From contig DTYX01000001.1 in assembly GCA_012961655.1 (NCBI GenBank), positions 1 to 8,705 of the forward strand: a DNA stretch of 8,705 nt, in the 5' to 3' direction. This stretch comes from Candidatus Poribacteria bacterium (lineage in GTDB: Bacteria; Poribacteria; WGA-4E; DTYX01). The position numbers and the translations under genes are program-made. This document shows positions 7,712-8,705 of this stretch, in pieces; the stretch's first letter is position 1; each line of letters starts with the position of its first letter. The notes under the pieces were generated by a model. That model was given only the letters and a program-made list of their open reading frames with translations. It ran no database searches and was not told the DNA's origin.

Positions 7712-7713
7712 AC

Positions 7714-7788
7714 TTAACGGAAACCTAAGAGCAGCACAAAGATGCCCGTCACCAACACAAATAAAATTGCGCCGAATGTAGAATGCCG
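7714..7788 (-). other. Possible remnant encoding a membrane segment between the two paralogues
   Basis: The gap between the two minus-strand paralogues contains a short open frame that reads FGAILFVLVTGIFVLLLGFR and stops at 7714-7716. A second hydrophobic stretch, GIFAALTAFYIRR, lies in another frame just upstream (about 7769-7807), directly after the stop of the 7814-8557 gene. The 10-base word CAAAGATGCC occurs at 7737-7746 and 7798-7807 and encodes both GIF tripeptides. There is no convincing start or ribosome binding site. It may be the decayed end of a membrane protein or an old local duplication. Chance cannot be excluded over such a short distance. Confidence 0.2.
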
Positions 7789-7813
7789 TTAGCGCCGCAA
7801 AGATGCCAATAGC

Positions 7814-8557
7814 TCAAAATCCACTTGTCAAATCGATATCTATAATCTCCGAATCAGGCGGCTCGTCTTCTTTCGTCTGGCCAGGTAGCGGTAACCAAAA
7901 TACACTGACTTTTTTCGGTGGATAGGACGTTTCTGCATTTATTACGTTAAGCTCAGCATGTATCTCACGTTTTCTTTCTTTTGAAGGATTCTCAAACAAC
8001 AATTCTTGGAGAAGCTCTGCGAAGCGTTTTTCCTCTTCAGGAGTTCTTGGACGTGGATTCCATGTCCCTACACCATACCGAGTAACTCTGTATTTTTTCC
8101 CTAACTCTACCTCTACTGGTATTCCGTCGAAAATTACAGTAGTTTTCTGCTGCGTTAGTTGCGATGTCTTTTTAACCTCTTTTTCATGAACTTCGTTATC
8201 GCCAGTTTGCTCAACAGGTTTATCTTCAGTTTCAGCCATTATCTCTTCTATTATTTCATCCCAAATCGCTTCATCTTCCGCTTTGCTGATATCTTCTGTA
8301 TTTTTGCTTTTTGTCATAGTGCCGCCTTGGGCAACTGAATCTACTTGTTTGGGTTGATAACTTGGGGGTGCTCGCGCGGTGATTTTAGGAGTAATTTTAG
8401 GCTGCGTGTTTTTAGGTATCTCTGTTTTTGCTGGGAATTGTGAGCTTGCCTCTTTATGCTGCTCACCTTGCCAAAGCCTGATTCCTACCCAAATTATGAG
8501 GACAGAAATCACAAGGCTTATCAAAACGTACTTGTTAGAAAAATGAAAGAAATGCAC
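7814..8557 (-). CDS. Membrane-anchored protein of unknown family, paralogue of 6886-7698
   Basis: This 247-residue protein is of an unrecognised family. One membrane helix lies at about 10-27 after a short N-terminus. Residues 40-80 are Pro/Lys/Thr-rich and look like a flexible spacer (KITPKITARAPPSYQPKQ). A short acidic helix (94-110, EDEAIWDEIIEEIMAET) and a polar linker follow. The C-terminal module at 159-213 opens TRYGVGTWNPRPRTPEEE and ends INAETSYP, matching the neighbour. The ELGKKYRV stretch just before it also echoes the IGGKKYPA stretch of the neighbour. The tail is short and acidic. The start is a GTG at 8557; an in-frame TAA lies only two codons upstream and AAAGGAG is 8 bases away, so this start is well supported. 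It is the first gene of the minus-strand group, with a promoter-like region upstream. No enzyme motif is seen; a scaffold, binding or regulatory role is open. Confidence 0.7.
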   Translation of the reverse strand: MHFFHFSNKYVLISLVISVLIIWVGIRLWQGEQHKEASSQFPAKTEIPKNTQPKITPKITARAPPSYQPKQVDSVAQGGTMTKSKNTEDISKAEDEAIWDEIIEEIMAETEDKPVEQTGDNEVHEKEVKKTSQLTQQKTTVIFDGIPVEVELGKKYRVTRYGVGTWNPRPRTPEEEKRFAELLQELLFENPSKERKREIHAELNVINAETSYPPKKVSVFWLPLPGQTKEDEPPDSEIIDIDLTSGF

Positions 8558-8565
8558 AATTTATT

Positions 8566-8572
8566 CTCCTTT
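8566..8572 (-). promoter_or_regulatory. Shine-Dalgarno for the GTG start at 8557
   Basis: On the minus strand AAAGGAG lies 8 bases before GTG at 8557. With the in-frame TAA close upstream, it makes GTG the only reasonable standard start for this gene. Confidence 0.75.
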
Positions 8573-8630
8573 CTCTTAACTGAAGAGCATTCATCGCTTT
8601 TTGCCAACAGAGTGGCGAAGCTATGTGCGT

Positions 8631-8660
8631 ATTTTATTAAAGAATGTTCAAAATATTCAA
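8631..8660 (-). promoter_or_regulatory. Possible promoter of the minus-strand glycosylation group
   Basis: Reading the minus strand, TTGAAT (8660-8655) and TAAAAT (8636-8631) are separated by 18 bases, a reasonable sigma-70-like pair. Transcription would begin roughly 65-70 bases before the GTG start. The region is strongly AT-rich, which makes chance matches easy. It overlaps the repeated element at 8632-8684. Confidence 0.35.
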
Positions 8661-8684
8661 TGTTTTATCAAAGAATATTCAAAA
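8632..8684. repeat. Two direct 22-bp copies with GAATATTC palindromes upstream of the anchored-protein gene
   Basis: The 22-base element TTTTATTAAAGAATGTTCAA plus AA at 8632-8653 recurs at 8663-8684 with 20 of 22 bases the same. Copy starts are 31 bases apart, about three helical turns. Copy 2 contains the perfect palindrome GAATATTC (8673-8680), and copy 1 the near version GAATGTTC (8642-8649). AATATTCAA lies between them. The arrangement looks like tandem regulator sites over a promoter. The right edge of the window may cut off further copies. Confidence 0.55.
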
Positions 8685-8705
8685 ACAGACTTTAATCGGA
8701 TAACA

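Noticed and set aside
7769..7816. TGA readthrough or selenocysteine in the upstream anchored protein
   Set aside because: The hydrophobic stretch after the stop soon breaks down in frame, the neighbouring paralogue lacks such a tail, and no selenocysteine signal was noticed.
8632..8684. CRISPR array
   Set aside because: There are only two copies with a 9-base gap, the copies differ and no cas gene is present.
8456..8695. Plus-strand open frame of 79 codons at the right edge
   Set aside because: It overlaps the start of a well-supported minus-strand gene and its promoter region; the translated repeats have no protein-like pattern.

Overview
The window looks like a piece of an uncultivated Gram-negative bacterial chromosome. 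Two proteins have a signal peptide, a beta-rich body and a terminal Phe, as expected of outer-membrane barrels. A MscS-type channel and a DUF3108-like envelope protein accompany them. Base composition is moderate and slightly AT-rich. I cannot assign a phylum; the barrel and DUF3108 types remind me of FCB-like or other deep candidate lineages, which is only an impression.

Left half, plus strand (1-4259): a MscS-family channel (92-967) overlaps by one base (TAATG) a barrel protein (967-2145). A DUF3108-like exported protein (2222-2935) and a second barrel protein (3099-4259) follow. The two barrels are paralogues and both carry an unusual helical insert of about 95 residues. The set appears to be one cell-envelope gene group made by duplication around the DUF3108-like gene. 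The 160-base gap before the second barrel holds a small cluster of degenerate heptamers and a perfect 8-bp hairpin.

Right half, minus strand (8557-4284): two paralogous, membrane-anchored proteins of a family I do not recognise (8557-7814 and 7698-6886) lie upstream of an STT3/PglB/AglB-type oligosaccharyltransferase (6836-4284). The transferase has a complete WWDYG motif, a DXD motif, an SVAE motif in the external loop and the first-loop aspartate, so it should be an active N-glycosylation enzyme. A promoter-like region with a duplicated 22-bp element precedes the group at the right edge. The halves converge at 4260-4283 over a short bidirectional hairpin.

The most interesting unit is the right half: a bacterial STT3 with no glycan-synthesis genes in view but with two tandem copies of an undescribed anchored protein just upstream. 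The shared module has 29 of 55 identical positions without gaps (hand count). A role as accessory, scaffold or regulatory subunits of the transferase is inferred from position only.
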